43,155 nucleotides of DNA, taken from assembly GCA_022510945.1 (NCBI GenBank), contig JAFLSK010000012.1:1-43155 (forward strand), read 5' to 3'. The position numbers were made by a program, and so were the translations under genes. Positions 33,768 to 41,632 of this stretch are shown here, in pieces. This DNA is from Ruminococcus sp. (GTDB lineage: Bacteria; Bacillota; Clostridia; Oscillospirales; Acutalibacteraceae). The first letter of the stretch is position 1. Each line of letters starts with the position of its first letter. The notes beneath the pieces were generated by a model, which saw only the letters and a list, made by a program, of their open reading frames with translations, did not search any database and was not told the origin of the DNA.

Positions 33768-34436
33768 TTATATTTTAAAGTTCTGCTCGAGCGTTTTCTC
33801 AGCATTCTTGATAAGATGGCGCAGAGAGGTATAGCTTTCGCTGAACTTTTCGGAGAGTACGTCCGCGGACAGCTCAACACCGTCTATGTTCTGCTTGATG
33901 TTATTGATTCTTGCCGTGCTCAGCGCCATAGAGCTCACGCAGTATTCGTCGATAGAGTTGTTTTCTATGCCGAATACATCAGATGCATTATTTTCTTTTA
34001 AAGAATAAAGATACCGGAACATTCTGTATTCTGCAATGCCGAGGTAATCCGTAACGTGTTTGCTGAGCTTTTTGTTGTTGATTTCGGAAAGCAAGCTGTA
34101 GATTATCGCCGCCGAGTTGACAATCAGCTTTCTGTTGAGAAGGCAGTAGGTGTTGCTTTTCGTATTATTAACATCGCTTAATTCATCTATCTCCGGAATA
34201 TCCTCCGCGACCGTCTGACCGCCAGACGGGTTCGGTGTGCGACCAAGTAGGTAATCAACCGATACATCGTATAAATCCGCGGTTCTAACCAAAAAGCTGA
34301 GCCCGCACTCGCGAATACCTTTTTCGTAGTGCGACAGCAACGCCTGTGAAATTCCGAGCTCACTCGCCGCGTCCTTTTGGCTTAGTCCTTTACTTTTTCT
34401 TAGGTTAGTGATAATTCTTCCGAATTCTTTATTCAT
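33768..34436 (-). CDS. XRE-family regulator with C-terminal helical domain
   Basis: The 222-aa protein has an N-terminal Cro/C1 HTH (LSQKDAASELGISQALLSHYEKG, within residues 18-41) ending at the conserved VSVDYLLGRT, then a 150-residue, mostly helical C-terminal domain with no recognised motif. Such regulators are often autoregulated; a short TACT-N3-AGTA repeat overlaps its own -10 region. AAAGGTGG precedes the ATG. It is divergent from the histidine phosphatase gene. Targets unknown. Confidence 0.85.
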   Translation of the reverse strand: MNKEFGRIITNLRKSKGLSQKDAASELGISQALLSHYEKGIRECGLSFLVRTADLYDVSVDYLLGRTPNPSGGQTVAEDIPEIDELSDVNNTKSNTYCLLNRKLIVNSAAIIYSLLSEINNKKLSKHVTDYLGIAEYRMFRYLYSLKENNASDVFGIENNSIDEYCVSSMALSTARINNIKQNIDGVELSADVLSEKFSESYTSLRHLIKNAEKTLEQNFKI

Positions 34437-34474
34437 AAGTATTCCACCTTTAAAATCGAGTTAATATTACTATC

Positions 34475-34503
34475 AGTATAAAACAAAAAATACATTTTGT
34501 AAA
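34475..34503 (-). promoter_or_regulatory. Promoter of the XRE gene
   Basis: On the minus strand TTTACA (34503-34498), 17 bp, TATACT (34480-34475). Confidence 0.7.
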
Positions 34504-34516
34504 GTGAGTTGTTACT

Positions 34517-35140
34517 ATGCAATCGTATGTGATACATTTTATTCGACACGGAGATATTTCCGACACCCTAAAGGGCAAGTATATCGGAACGACAGACGTT
34601 GCGCTCAGCGACGACGGAAGGCAGAATCTGCTCGAGTACGACAGCCGTTTCATCTATCCGGGCACTCAGGTTGTTTTTACAAGTCCACTAAAGCGTTGTA
34701 CCGAAACTGCAAAGATACTATACCCGCACCAGACTCCGCTCGTAATCGACCACCTATCCGAGTGTTGCTTCGGCGAGTGGGAGGGTAAGACAGCCGAGGA
34801 ACTGAAAAATGACCCAACCTTCGAGCAGTGGCTCGCGGGTAAGACCGACGTAAAACCGCCGCGAGGCGAGAGCGGGGCTGAGTTTACCAAGCGAATCTGT
34901 ATTATCTTCGAGCAAATCGTCGAGGGTATGATGAAAACGAACAACACCGAGGCGGTTGTCATCACACATGGCGGCGTTATTATGACCCTGCTTTCTGTCT
35001 ACGGACTTCCACAGGCTAAGCCCTTCGAGTGGGTGATGGATAACGGCTTTGGTTATTCCGTGCGTATAAATCCTATGCTCTGGCAACGCGACAGGGTAAT
35101 GGAGGTATATCAGAAAATCCCGATTCAAAACGAGGAATAA
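34517..35140 (+). CDS. Histidine phosphatase family protein (CobC/PhoE-like)
   Basis: The 207-aa protein has the phosphoglycerate-mutase-fold signature FIRHGDIS near the N-terminus (catalytic His in RHG), the second Arg in TSPLKRCTETA, the acid residue in ECCFGEWEGK, and the second His in VITHGGVI. The family includes alpha-ribazole phosphatase (CobC) and broad phosphatases; no cobalamin genes lie nearby, so the substrate is open. No strong ribosome site is visible before the ATG. Confidence 0.85.
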   Translation: MQSYVIHFIRHGDISDTLKGKYIGTTDVALSDDGRQNLLEYDSRFIYPGTQVVFTSPLKRCTETAKILYPHQTPLVIDHLSECCFGEWEGKTAEELKNDPTFEQWLAGKTDVKPPRGESGAEFTKRICIIFEQIVEGMMKTNNTEAVVITHGGVIMTLLSVYGLPQAKPFEWVMDNGFGYSVRINPMLWQRDRVMEVYQKIPIQNEE

Positions 35141-35254
35141 GTCAAATTTTGACTAATTGTAAAATATTTTACAATGTTTTACTGTGCACTGTGTGATAAT
35201 TATTTTGTGAATTTTTAATATTTAATATCAATTTAATATCAAGGAGAAAGAACT
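35141..35254. promoter_or_regulatory. leuB upstream region with two palindromes
   Basis: GTCAAATTTTGAC (35141-35153) is a 6-1-6 palindrome, and 35156-35175 is a perfect 20-bp palindrome (10-bp arm ATTGTAAAAT). A weak promoter TTTACT (35178-35183), 17 bp, TATTTT (35201-35206) follows. TTTAATATCA is repeated at 35221 and 35232 just before the AAGGAG site. The palindromes look like regulator sites just upstream of the promoter; the 20-mer could also be a weak terminator of the previous gene. No T-box motif is seen. Confidence 0.5.
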
Positions 35255-36334
35255 ATGGCAGATTATAAGATTACTTTACTTAAGGGCGACGGTATCGGCC
35301 CCGAAATCGTAGACGAGGCTGTAAAGGTACTCAACAAAACCGCTGAAAAATTCAACTTCACCGTTGAGTACGACGAGGCTCTTATGGGCGGTGCGGCGAT
35401 TGATGCAACAGGCGAGCCGCTCCCGCAGGAAACTATTGATAAATGCAAGGCGTCCGACAGCGTGCTTTTAGGCGCTGTAGGCGGACCCAAGTGGGATACT
35501 CTCCCCGGTAATAAGCGCCCCGAGGCAGGACTTTTAGGCATACGCGGAGCACTCGGACTTTTCGCAAACCTTCGTCCTTCCGTAATTTTTGAGCCGCTCC
35601 AGGGCGATTCCCCGATTAAGGACGAGATTATCGGCGGTCAGCTTGATATCCTCATTGTCCGCGAGCTTACCGGTGGAATTTATTTCGGCAAGCGCGGTCG
35701 CTGCACGACTGAGGACGGCGCTCCTGCCGCATGGGATACAGAAATGTACTCCGTTCCCGAGATTGAGCGTATCGCTCGCACAGCCTTCGAGATGGCTATG
35801 AAAAGAAATAAAAAGGTTACAAGCGTTGACAAGGCAAACGTACTCGAGTCCTCGCGCCTTTGGAGAGAGACCGTAATCAAGGTTGCTGAGGATTACCCCG
35901 AGGTTGAGCTCAATCATATGTATGTCGACAACTGCGCTATGCAGCTTGTGCGCAATCCGCGCCAGTTTGACGTAATCGTTACTTCGAACATTTTCGGCGA
36001 CATTCTCTCCGACGAGGCGTCGATGATTGCGGGTTCAATCGGTATGCTCGCATCCGCAAGCCTTGCACAGGGCAAGTTCGGACTCTACGAGCCTATCCAC
36101 GGCTCCGCTCCCGATATTGCGGGACAGGGTATCGCAAACCCGCTCGCAACTATCCTTTCCGTTGCGATGATGCTGCGCTATTCGCTCGACCGGAGCGATG
36201 CCGCTGACGCTATCGAAAACGCGGTTAACGAAACGCTCAAGAAGTACCGCACACCCGATATTCTTTCTGATGACACTGTTAGGGTATCGTGCGCTGAGAT
36301 GGGCGATAAGGTCTGTGAAAATCTGAATAACTAA
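35255..36334 (+). CDS. leuB: 3-isopropylmalate dehydrogenase
   Basis: LeuB (359 aa) oxidatively decarboxylates 3-isopropylmalate in leucine synthesis with NAD. Visible are [10 protein letters not shown], substrate-binding ELTGGIYFG, the [14 protein letters not shown] segment and the NAD-binding [18 protein letters not shown], which distinguish it from isocitrate and tartrate dehydrogenases. leuA and leuCD are not adjacent. The stop overlaps the next start as TAATG. Confidence 0.95.
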   Translation: MADYKITLLKGDGIGPEIVDEAVKVLNKTAEKFNFTVEYDEALMGGAAIDATGEPLPQETIDKCKASDSVLLGAVGGPKWDTLPGNKRPEAGLLGIRGALGLFANLRPSVIFEPLQGDSPIKDEIIGGQLDILIVRELTGGIYFGKRGRCTTEDGAPAAWDTEMYSVPEIERIARTAFEMAMKRNKKVTSVDKANVLESSRLWRETVIKVAEDYPEVELNHMYVDNCAMQLVRNPRQFDVIVTSNIFGDILSDEASMIAGSIGMLASASLAQGKFGLYEPIHGSAPDIAGQGIANPLATILSVAMMLRYSLDRSDAADAIENAVNETLKKYRTPDILSDDTVRVSCAEMGDKVCENLNN

Positions 36335-37047
36335 TGACCTACTACGATATGCACTCCCATATTCTCCCCGAGATGGACGACGGCTCTAAGAGTATCGAGA
36401 TGAGCCTCGAGCTTATCGACAAGCTCAAGGCGCAGAACGTCAGAAATATCTGCTTTACTCCGCACTACTACACTAACGAGGAGAGTATGGAGACCTTTCT
36501 TAGAAGGCGAGAGGAGTCGCTGCAAAAGCTGCTGCCGCACCTGCCCGACGATATAAACATCTGCGTCGGTGCTGAGGTTTATGTGACCGACTATCTTTTC
36601 AACAATAAGGATATATCTCCCGTGTGCTACGGCGACTCCGAGTATATTCTCTGCGAGTTTCCGTTCGGCGCAACCTTTCAGAACAAGACTCTCGATTATT
36701 TCAATACATTGCGCAACAACTACGGACTCAAACCCGTACTCACTCATATCGAGCGTTATAAGCACCTTATGAGTGATGAAGAGCTTGTTGAGGACCTTGT
36801 AGATGACGGTGTTATTATTCAGACTAACATCGAAGCGTTCAAAAGGTTTTCACAAAAGCGTAAGCTTTTGAAGTATATTAAGCGCGGATATATTGACATC
36901 GTCGGTACGGACTGCCATTCTTTAACCCGCGGCAATCCCGACGACTACACCGCGGTAATAGACCTGATACGCAACAAATGCGGTGACGAGTTTGTTGACC
37001 ACATTGTTAAAACGAGTGCAGAAGTTTTCACACAGTATAAAAGATAA
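36334..37047 (+). CDS. PHP-family tyrosine-protein phosphatase, CpsB/YwqE type
   Basis: The 237-aa protein shows PHP metal motifs: DMHSHILPEMDDGSKS at the N-terminus, FTPHYY, VGAEVYV, THIERY and GTDCHS. These match the Mn-dependent CpsB/CapC/YwqE phosphatases that act on bacterial tyrosine kinases of exopolysaccharide synthesis. No capsule genes or BY-kinase are adjacent. It is translationally coupled to leuB, an unexpected partner. Confidence 0.88.
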   Translation: MTYYDMHSHILPEMDDGSKSIEMSLELIDKLKAQNVRNICFTPHYYTNEESMETFLRRREESLQKLLPHLPDDINICVGAEVYVTDYLFNNKDISPVCYGDSEYILCEFPFGATFQNKTLDYFNTLRNNYGLKPVLTHIERYKHLMSDEELVEDLVDDGVIIQTNIEAFKRFSQKRKLLKYIKRGYIDIVGTDCHSLTRGNPDDYTAVIDLIRNKCGDEFVDHIVKTSAEVFTQYKR

Positions 37048-37056
37048 GGTATGAAT

Positions 37057-37093
37057 AAAGGACTTTGAAACACAACGTTTCAAAGTCCTTTTT
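37057..37093. terminator. Terminator between the PHP phosphatase and PaaI genes
   Basis: AAAGGACTTTGAAAC (37057-37071) pairs with GTTTCAAAGTCCTTT (37077-37091), loop ACAAC, followed by T residues. It can work for both convergent genes. Confidence 0.9.
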
Positions 37094-37110
37094 GTTGTTC
37101 TAAAATTGTT

Positions 37111-37518
37111 TTATTTTTGCGACAGTTTGTATCCCGTTGCGATTATCTGCGCAATATCTCTGCCCGTGTCGTCTGTGATGTCTATGTTATAAACGCAGGT
37201 TGTCCTTCCGTCCTTGCGGCACTTTGCGCGCGCAATCAGCTTTATGCCTTTTGGCATGCTTAAAAAGCTCGAACTCATTTGCTGCGCCACTGTCGGCATA
37301 TGCGCGTTGTTCGCCGCCACGGAAAAAGTCAGGTCAGCGAGCGTGAAAATCGCGCCGCCCATAACTCCGCCCATAGCGTTTCTGTGTGTGTCTGTAATCA
37401 CCATACTGCACTCGCTCCAACCGTCGCCGAGCGCGTCAATCACAATCCCGCTCATCGCAGCATACCTGTCATTCTTAAAATAATTTCTTGCTTCTTCAAC
37501 ATTCTTAAATATACTCAT
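37111..37518 (-). CDS. PaaI-family hotdog thioesterase
   Basis: The 135-aa protein has the hotdog signature GGVMGGAIFTLADLTFSVAAN and the following strands. PaaI-type enzymes hydrolyse acyl- or aryl-CoA thioesters; the substrate cannot be inferred. The frame extends 18 codons upstream, but the ATG at 37518 has AAGGA before it and gives the normal N-terminus. Last gene of a three-gene minus-strand operon. Confidence 0.87.
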   Translation of the reverse strand: MSIFKNVEEARNYFKNDRYAAMSGIVIDALGDGWSECSMVITDTHRNAMGGVMGGAIFTLADLTFSVAANNAHMPTVAQQMSSSFLSMPKGIKLIARAKCRKDGRTTCVYNIDITDDTGRDIAQIIATGYKLSQK

Positions 37519-37544
37519 ATTTTTTCCTTGTAATAAACATATTT

Positions 37545-38693
37545 TTAAATTTTTGTTAACAGCACAACGCACTCCACATGTTCCGTATGCGGAAACATAT
37601 CAACGGGTTGGATTTTCCTGATTTTGTACTTGTTCTTTGAGAGGAACATCAAATCCCTCGCGAGCGTTTCGGGATTGCACGAAATATAGACGACTTTTCG
37701 CGGCGAAAGCTTTACGACCGAGTGTAGAAATTTTATGTCACTGCCCGCGCGCGGCGGGTCCATAATAACTACGTCGGCAGGAAGCCCCTGCTCTGCAAGT
37801 CCGACCATATATTTACCCGCGTCTGCGTTGATAAAATGAATGTTTTCTATTCCGTTAATCGCCGCGTTTTTCTTTGCGTCCTTTACCGCGTCTTTATTGA
37901 GCTCAACTCCGTAGACATCGCCCGCGTATTTGCTTGCGATTATACCTATCGTGCCCGTGCCGCAATACGCGTCAATCACGACATCGTCCTTTTGAATGTC
38001 CGCAAATTCCATAGCCTTGTTATAGAGTACCTCGGTCTGCACGGGGTTAATCTGGTAGAAAGCCTTCGGAGAAATCGTGAATGTGTAGCCGCACAGCTGC
38101 TCCTTGATAACGCCGTCTCCGTAAAGCACAATGCTTTTCTCGCCGAGCACAAGGCTTGTGCGCTTGTTGTTGATGTTCTGAACGATTGTAGTTATTTCGG
38201 GGTGCCTTTCGAGCAGCGCATTTACAAAGCTGCGTCTCGACTTGAACTCCTCTGTACCGGTCACCAGCACGACCATAATCTCTCCGCTCGAAAATCCGCG
38301 CTTTACGAGAACGTGCCTTAGAAACCCGATCATTTTATTATCATCGAACGTTTTCAGCTTAAAGTTTTTTAAAAGCTTGCGGATAGTCACGATTATTTCG
38401 TCCGCCTTAACGTCCTCAATAAGACAGCTGTCTACGGGTACAATCTTGTGCGTAGAACTCTGATAAACGCCCGATATTATCCTGTTCTGTCTGTCTCTGC
38501 CGAAAGCCGCCTGCACCTTGTTGCGGTAGTGGTATGGCTCGTCCATACCTATTATATCACTCACACGATGAAACCGCCCGAGCAAGCGCACGACCTTCTT
38601 CATCTTGAATTCAAGCTGTTCGCTGTAGTCGAGGTTATGTATCTGACAACCGCCGCATTTTTTGTACAGCGGACATTTTATGTTTTTCTCCAT
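37545..38693 (-). CDS. rlmD: 23S rRNA (uracil-5-)-methyltransferase RlmD/TrmA family
   Basis: The 382-aa SAM enzyme begins with the Fe-S cysteines CPLYKKCGGCQ. There is no clear TRAM domain at the N-terminus. The Rossmann motif is DAYCGTGTIGIIAS, and the nucleophile Cys lies in VYISCNPETLARDL. Members methylate U747/U1939 of 23S rRNA or U54 of tRNA; which one cannot be told here. Starts 3 nt after the DUF1643 gene. Confidence 0.9.
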   Translation of the reverse strand: MEKNIKCPLYKKCGGCQIHNLDYSEQLEFKMKKVVRLLGRFHRVSDIIGMDEPYHYRNKVQAAFGRDRQNRIISGVYQSSTHKIVPVDSCLIEDVKADEIIVTIRKLLKNFKLKTFDDNKMIGFLRHVLVKRGFSSGEIMVVLVTGTEEFKSRRSFVNALLERHPEITTIVQNINNKRTSLVLGEKSIVLYGDGVIKEQLCGYTFTISPKAFYQINPVQTEVLYNKAMEFADIQKDDVVIDAYCGTGTIGIIASKYAGDVYGVELNKDAVKDAKKNAAINGIENIHFINADAGKYMVGLAEQGLPADVVIMDPPRAGSDIKFLHSVVKLSPRKVVYISCNPETLARDLMFLSKNKYKIRKIQPVDMFPHTEHVECVVLLTKI

Positions 38694-38696
38694 ATG

Positions 38697-39323
38697 TTAT
38701 CCCTTAATGCTTTCGCAGTATTTTCTGATGTCGAACTCGTCGAGTGGTGAATTGCTCTTGAGATAGAGCGGGTGATGGGGGTGACCCTTTACGGAGCGTT
38801 TGCCCGCGGAGTACCACTTCGCTCCGCAGCTTTCGCCGATTTTTATCATATCCGTAACACAGTCGATAAGATAGTCGCGCGTTTCAATAATGTTGCCCCA
38901 TGCCGCCCATATAGACGGTCTGTTTTCCTTATAAAGCGACAGTATGTATCTGAACGCTTTCATATTCTCACTGTGCATTTGCTCGTTGAGCTGCTTTTCC
39001 ATAAGGCTCGGGTCGGTCGCGCGCTGAGAATATACATTAAACATAATAAAGCTGTCGAAACCGTTCGCAAGCGCAATCCTCTCCACCGATTTGAGCGTAG
39101 GGTCGAGAGCGTCCGGCCTTGCGGTTGAAGGATTTATCCCTATGCACACAAGCGGATTTTCTCCCTTAGTGCCGAGGATGTATCTATATTCCGAGTAGAA
39201 GTTGGGCACAAACAGCCATTTTTCTATGTCATACTCCTCGCTCGGTTTGAGCGAACGCTTTAAAGCGTCCTCAAACATAAGTATCTCGATTTCGTTAGTG
39301 CCGCATTTCGGGATATGCCTCAT
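38697..39323 (-). CDS. DUF1643 protein of unknown function
   Basis: The 208-aa protein matches DUF1643: the motif CIGINPSTARPDALDPTLKS and the segment WAAWGN are the recognisable parts. The family has no established biochemistry and is sometimes found near restriction or phage genes; here it is first in an operon with rlmD and a thioesterase. AAGGAG lies 8 nt before the chosen ATG; an internal ATG at codon 16 has no good site. Confidence 0.8.
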   Translation of the reverse strand: MRHIPKCGTNEIEILMFEDALKRSLKPSEEYDIEKWLFVPNFYSEYRYILGTKGENPLVCIGINPSTARPDALDPTLKSVERIALANGFDSFIMFNVYSQRATDPSLMEKQLNEQMHSENMKAFRYILSLYKENRPSIWAAWGNIIETRDYLIDCVTDMIKIGESCGAKWYSAGKRSVKGHPHHPLYLKSNSPLDEFDIRKYCESIKG

Positions 39324-39347
39324 ACCTTCAACTCCTTAACACAACTA

Positions 39348-39377
39348 ATTCTATCATATTTTCATATGTTCTGACAA
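39348..39377 (-). promoter_or_regulatory. Promoter of the DUF1643-rlmD operon
   Basis: On the minus strand TTGTCA (39377-39372), 18 bp, TAGAAT (39353-39348). Confidence 0.7.
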
Positions 39378-39404
39378 TAAAAATTGCAAATAATTCATAA
39401 TGAC

Positions 39405-39433
39405 TTGATTTCTTTAAAAAAAAGGCTTAAAAT
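39405..39433 (+). promoter_or_regulatory. Promoter of ilvA-ridA
   Basis: TTGATT (39405-39410), 17 bp, TAAAAT (39428-39433), 25 nt before the start codon at 39459. Confidence 0.75.
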
Positions 39434-39458
39434 AAAAGGGTATGAAAGGAAGAAGACT

Positions 39459-40649
39459 ATGCTAACACTTGACAAAATCTATCACGCGTCCAAGGTTTTG
39501 AAGGACGTAATACATCCGACTGCTATCGTTAAAGCGTCGGCTATCGACGTTGATTGCGACTTATATCTTAAGCCGGAGTGTCTACAGCTTACGGGTTCGT
39601 TTAAGCTACGCGGCTCGGGCTATAAGATTTCCCAGCTTACTGACGAGGAAAAGGCGAGGGGCGTTATCGCTTGCTCTGCGGGTAACCACGCTCAGGGCGT
39701 TGCTTTAGCGGCTACAAAATACGGTATAAAATCTCTCATTTGTCTGCCCGATGGCGCGCCTATCTCAAAGGTAGAGGCGACTAAGGGCTTCGGTGCTGAG
39801 GTTTGTATGGTAAAGGGCGTTTATGACGATGCCTATGCCGAGGCTTGTCGTCTGCGCGACGAGCATAACTATACCTTTATCCATCCGTTCGATGACGAAA
39901 ACGTAATCGCTGGACAGGGTACAATCGGTCTCGAGATTATGAACGAGATGAACGACGTCGACGCGGTTGTCGTTGCTGTCGGCGGCGGTGGACTTATTTC
40001 GGGCGTTGCTTGCGCAATAAAGAACCTTAACCCCGAAGTAAAGGTTTACGGCGTGCAGGCTGAGGGCGCGGCTTCTATGGTAACCTCAATGAAAAACGGC
40101 AATATCACCGCGCTCGATAGGGTGAGCACAATCGCCGACGGTATTCAGGTAAAGGAGCCCGGTCAGCTTACATATGAATATGTTAACAAATATGTGGACG
40201 ACGTCGTAACCGTTTCGGACGACGAAATCTCTACCGCTATTCTCACGCTTATCGAAAAACAAAAAATGGTTGCCGAGGGTGCGGGCGCTGCGCCGCTTGC
40301 GGCTGTGATGTTTAATAAGCTTCCCGTAAAGGGAAAGAAGGTAGTTTGTGTGGTTTCGGGCGGTAATATAGACGTTACTATTCTCAACCGCGTAATCAAG
40401 CGCGGACTTATCACATCAGGCAGACAACAGACTCTCTGCATCCAGCTTGACGATAAGCCGGGTCAGCTTCTCGGCGTTTCAAAGATAATCGCTGAGCACG
40501 GCGGCAACGTTATCAGCGTTCACCACGAGCGTGCGAGCGAGGGCGAAATCACCGACTGTATTCTCCGTATTGTTATGGAGACAAAGAACTTTGATCACGT
40601 TAAAGAAATCTCCGACGCATTGACAAGTGAAGGTTTCAGATTAGTTTAA
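39459..40649 (+). CDS. ilvA: Threonine ammonia-lyase (with ACT-like domain)
   Basis: This PLP enzyme (396 aa) deaminates threonine to 2-oxobutyrate. The PLP Lys lies in SFKLRGSGYK, the Asn loop in CSAGNHAQGVA, and the phosphate-binding glycines in VGGGGLISGV. The C-terminal 75 residues (LCIQLDDKPGQLLGVSKIIAEHGGNV) form an ACT-like domain, as in the TdcB/IlvA short clostridial type. AAAGGAAG precedes the ATG at 39459; the frame extends 25 codons upstream through the promoter, so that is rejected. Operon with ridA. Confidence 0.94.
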   Translation: MLTLDKIYHASKVLKDVIHPTAIVKASAIDVDCDLYLKPECLQLTGSFKLRGSGYKISQLTDEEKARGVIACSAGNHAQGVALAATKYGIKSLICLPDGAPISKVEATKGFGAEVCMVKGVYDDAYAEACRLRDEHNYTFIHPFDDENVIAGQGTIGLEIMNEMNDVDAVVVAVGGGGLISGVACAIKNLNPEVKVYGVQAEGAASMVTSMKNGNITALDRVSTIADGIQVKEPGQLTYEYVNKYVDDVVTVSDDEISTAILTLIEKQKMVAEGAGAAPLAAVMFNKLPVKGKKVVCVVSGGNIDVTILNRVIKRGLITSGRQQTLCIQLDDKPGQLLGVSKIIAEHGGNVISVHHERASEGEITDCILRIVMETKNFDHVKEISDALTSEGFRLV

Positions 40650-40664
40650 TTGGAGGAAATCATT

Positions 40665-41036
40665 ATGGAAAAAATCTATACTAAAAATGCACCCGACGCA
40701 ATCGGTCCTTACAGTCAGGCCGTGACAGTAAACGGTTTAGTTTTCACTTCGGGTCAGATTGCTATCAATCCCGCAACAGGCAATGTTGAGGCGACTACTA
40801 TCGAGGAACAGACCGAGCAGGTTTGCACAAACCTCAAAAACGTCCTCGAGGCAGCGGGTTCATCACTCGAAAAGGCAGTAAAGACAGTGTGCTTTCTTGC
40901 TAATATGGAAGATTTTGTTTCTTTTAACGAAATATACGGCAAGTATTTCACCGAAAAACCTGCACGTTCCTGCGTAGCTGTCAAGCAGCTGCCGAAGAAT
41001 GTTCTCGTTGAGGTTGAGGTCATTGCTGAGATTTAA
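40665..41036 (+). CDS. ridA: RidA family reactive enamine/imine deaminase
   Basis: RidA (123 aa) hydrolyses the reactive 2-aminoacrylate and 2-aminocrotonate/imine intermediates released by PLP enzymes such as IlvA, so its position 15 nt after ilvA fits exactly. Motifs: AIGPYSQAV, FTSGQIAINP, and the Arg-containing RSCVAVKQLPKNVLVEVE. The ATG at 40665 after GGAGGAAA is the start. Confidence 0.95.
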   Translation: MEKIYTKNAPDAIGPYSQAVTVNGLVFTSGQIAINPATGNVEATTIEEQTEQVCTNLKNVLEAAGSSLEKAVKTVCFLANMEDFVSFNEIYGKYFTEKPARSCVAVKQLPKNVLVEVEVIAEI

Positions 41037-41071
41037 TTTGAATTTATAAAACGATAGAAAGGAGAAAGATT

Positions 41072-41227
41072 ATGAAATACGTTTGCGATGTATGCGGATT
41101 CGAGTATGACGAAGAGTTAGGTTCTCCCGAGAACGGTATCGCGCCCGGCACAAAATTCGAGGACCTTCCCGACGATTTTGTATGCCCTCTCTGCGGAGTT
41201 GACAAGGATAACTTCTCACAGGCTTAA
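41072..41227 (+). CDS. Rubredoxin
   Basis: A 51-aa protein with the two rubredoxin Cys pairs: [16 protein letters not shown] and [13 protein letters not shown]. It binds one Fe(Cys)4 and carries single electrons, often in the oxygen and peroxide defence of anaerobes. Pro/Asp spacing ([15 protein letters not shown]) is canonical. AGGAGA precedes the ATG. It is 35 nt after ridA, with a terminator at 41238-41263. Confidence 0.96.
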   Translation: MKYVCDVCGFEYDEELGSPENGIAPGTKFEDLPDDFVCPLCGVDKDNFSQA

Positions 41228-41237
41228 AATTAAAGCG

Positions 41238-41263
41238 AAAGGACTGCCGCGGCAGTCCTTTTT
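41238..41263 (+). terminator. Terminator after rubredoxin
   Basis: An 18-bp perfect palindrome GGACTGCCG/CGGCAGTCC (41241-41258) preceded by AAA and followed by TTTTT. Confidence 0.92.
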
Positions 41264-41282
41264 ATGTATCTCGACTCGTATA

Positions 41283-41318
41283 AAAAAACGAGGACTCCTT
41301 ATGGAGTCCTTGTTTTTT
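41283..41318. terminator. Bidirectional terminator following the (partial) tRNA
   Basis: AGGACTCC-TTAT-GGAGTCCT (41291-41310), flanked by A-run and T-run on either side. On the minus strand it directly follows the tRNA 3' CCA, as a tRNA terminator would. Confidence 0.8.
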
Positions 41319-41340
41319 GGTGCGAGTGACGGGACTTGAA
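41318..41340 (-). tRNA. 3' fragment of a tRNA (attachment-site remnant)
   Basis: On the minus strand, TTCAAGTCCCGTCACTCG followed by CACCA reads as T-loop (TTCAAGT), 3' T-stem half, acceptor 3' half CACTCGC, discriminator A, and CCA. No T-stem 5' half, anticodon arm or D-arm precedes it: the sequence beyond 41340 is unrelated. This is the duplicated core left when an integrative element enters a tRNA 3' end. The acceptor sequence suggests tRNA-Leu (inference). The element then extends rightward from 41341, with the whole tRNA expected beyond the window. Confidence 0.8.
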
Positions 41341-41420
41341 TATATGGATTTATGTTTCATAAAATCTCAATATGTGTCACAAAAGCCCATAAATAAGCCA
41401 TTTTTGCCAAATTCGTGTTT

Positions 41421-41476
41421 CATTAAATTTCACTAAATTTCATCAAATTTCATACAAATAAAGACAAAATAAAGAC
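41421..41476. repeat. Phased direct repeats beside the tRNA scar (possible integrase arm sites)
   Basis: CATTAAATTT, CACTAAATTT and CATCAAATTT follow each other at exactly 10-bp spacing (41421-41450), then ATAAAGAC is repeated 11 bp apart (41458-41465, 41469-41476). Short repeats within 150 bp of an att core are typical of tyrosine-integrase arm sites; no integrase is in the window. Confidence 0.5.
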
Positions 41477-41551
41477 CACGAAATACGGATAGCTTTCTAA
41501 TTATTTCAATATTACTTTATTAACTGTAATAATCTTCGGTGCTATAAACGC

Positions 41552-41585
41552 AAAAAATACGCCCACCCTTAATAGGTGAGCGTAT
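41552..41585 (-). terminator. Terminator of the element's dockerin gene
   Basis: On the minus strand ATACGC...GCGTAT arms (41585-41580 with 41562-41557) enclose CACC/GGTG, followed by a run of T (41557-41552). Confidence 0.8.
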
Positions 41586-41632
41586 CTCCTGTTAAATATA
41601 TACGTTGAATATATCAAAATATAGGAAGAATC

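Larger units (their letters stand above)
41228..41632. other. Gene-free stretch: terminators, tRNA scar, phased repeats
   Basis: This 405-base gap has no credible gene. In order it holds the rubredoxin terminator, a second hairpin (41283-41318), a 23-nt tRNA 3' end (41318-41340), two sets of short direct repeats (41421-41476), AT-rich spacer, and the dockerin gene's terminator (41552-41585). Confidence 0.85.

Noticed and set aside
35141..35254. T-box leader before leuB
   Set aside because: No T-box sequence, specifier stem or antiterminator; only palindromes and about 114 bp.
39324..39458. Threonine/isoleucine leader attenuator before ilvA
   Set aside because: The 5' UTR is under 30 nt given the promoter at 39405-39433; no leader peptide.
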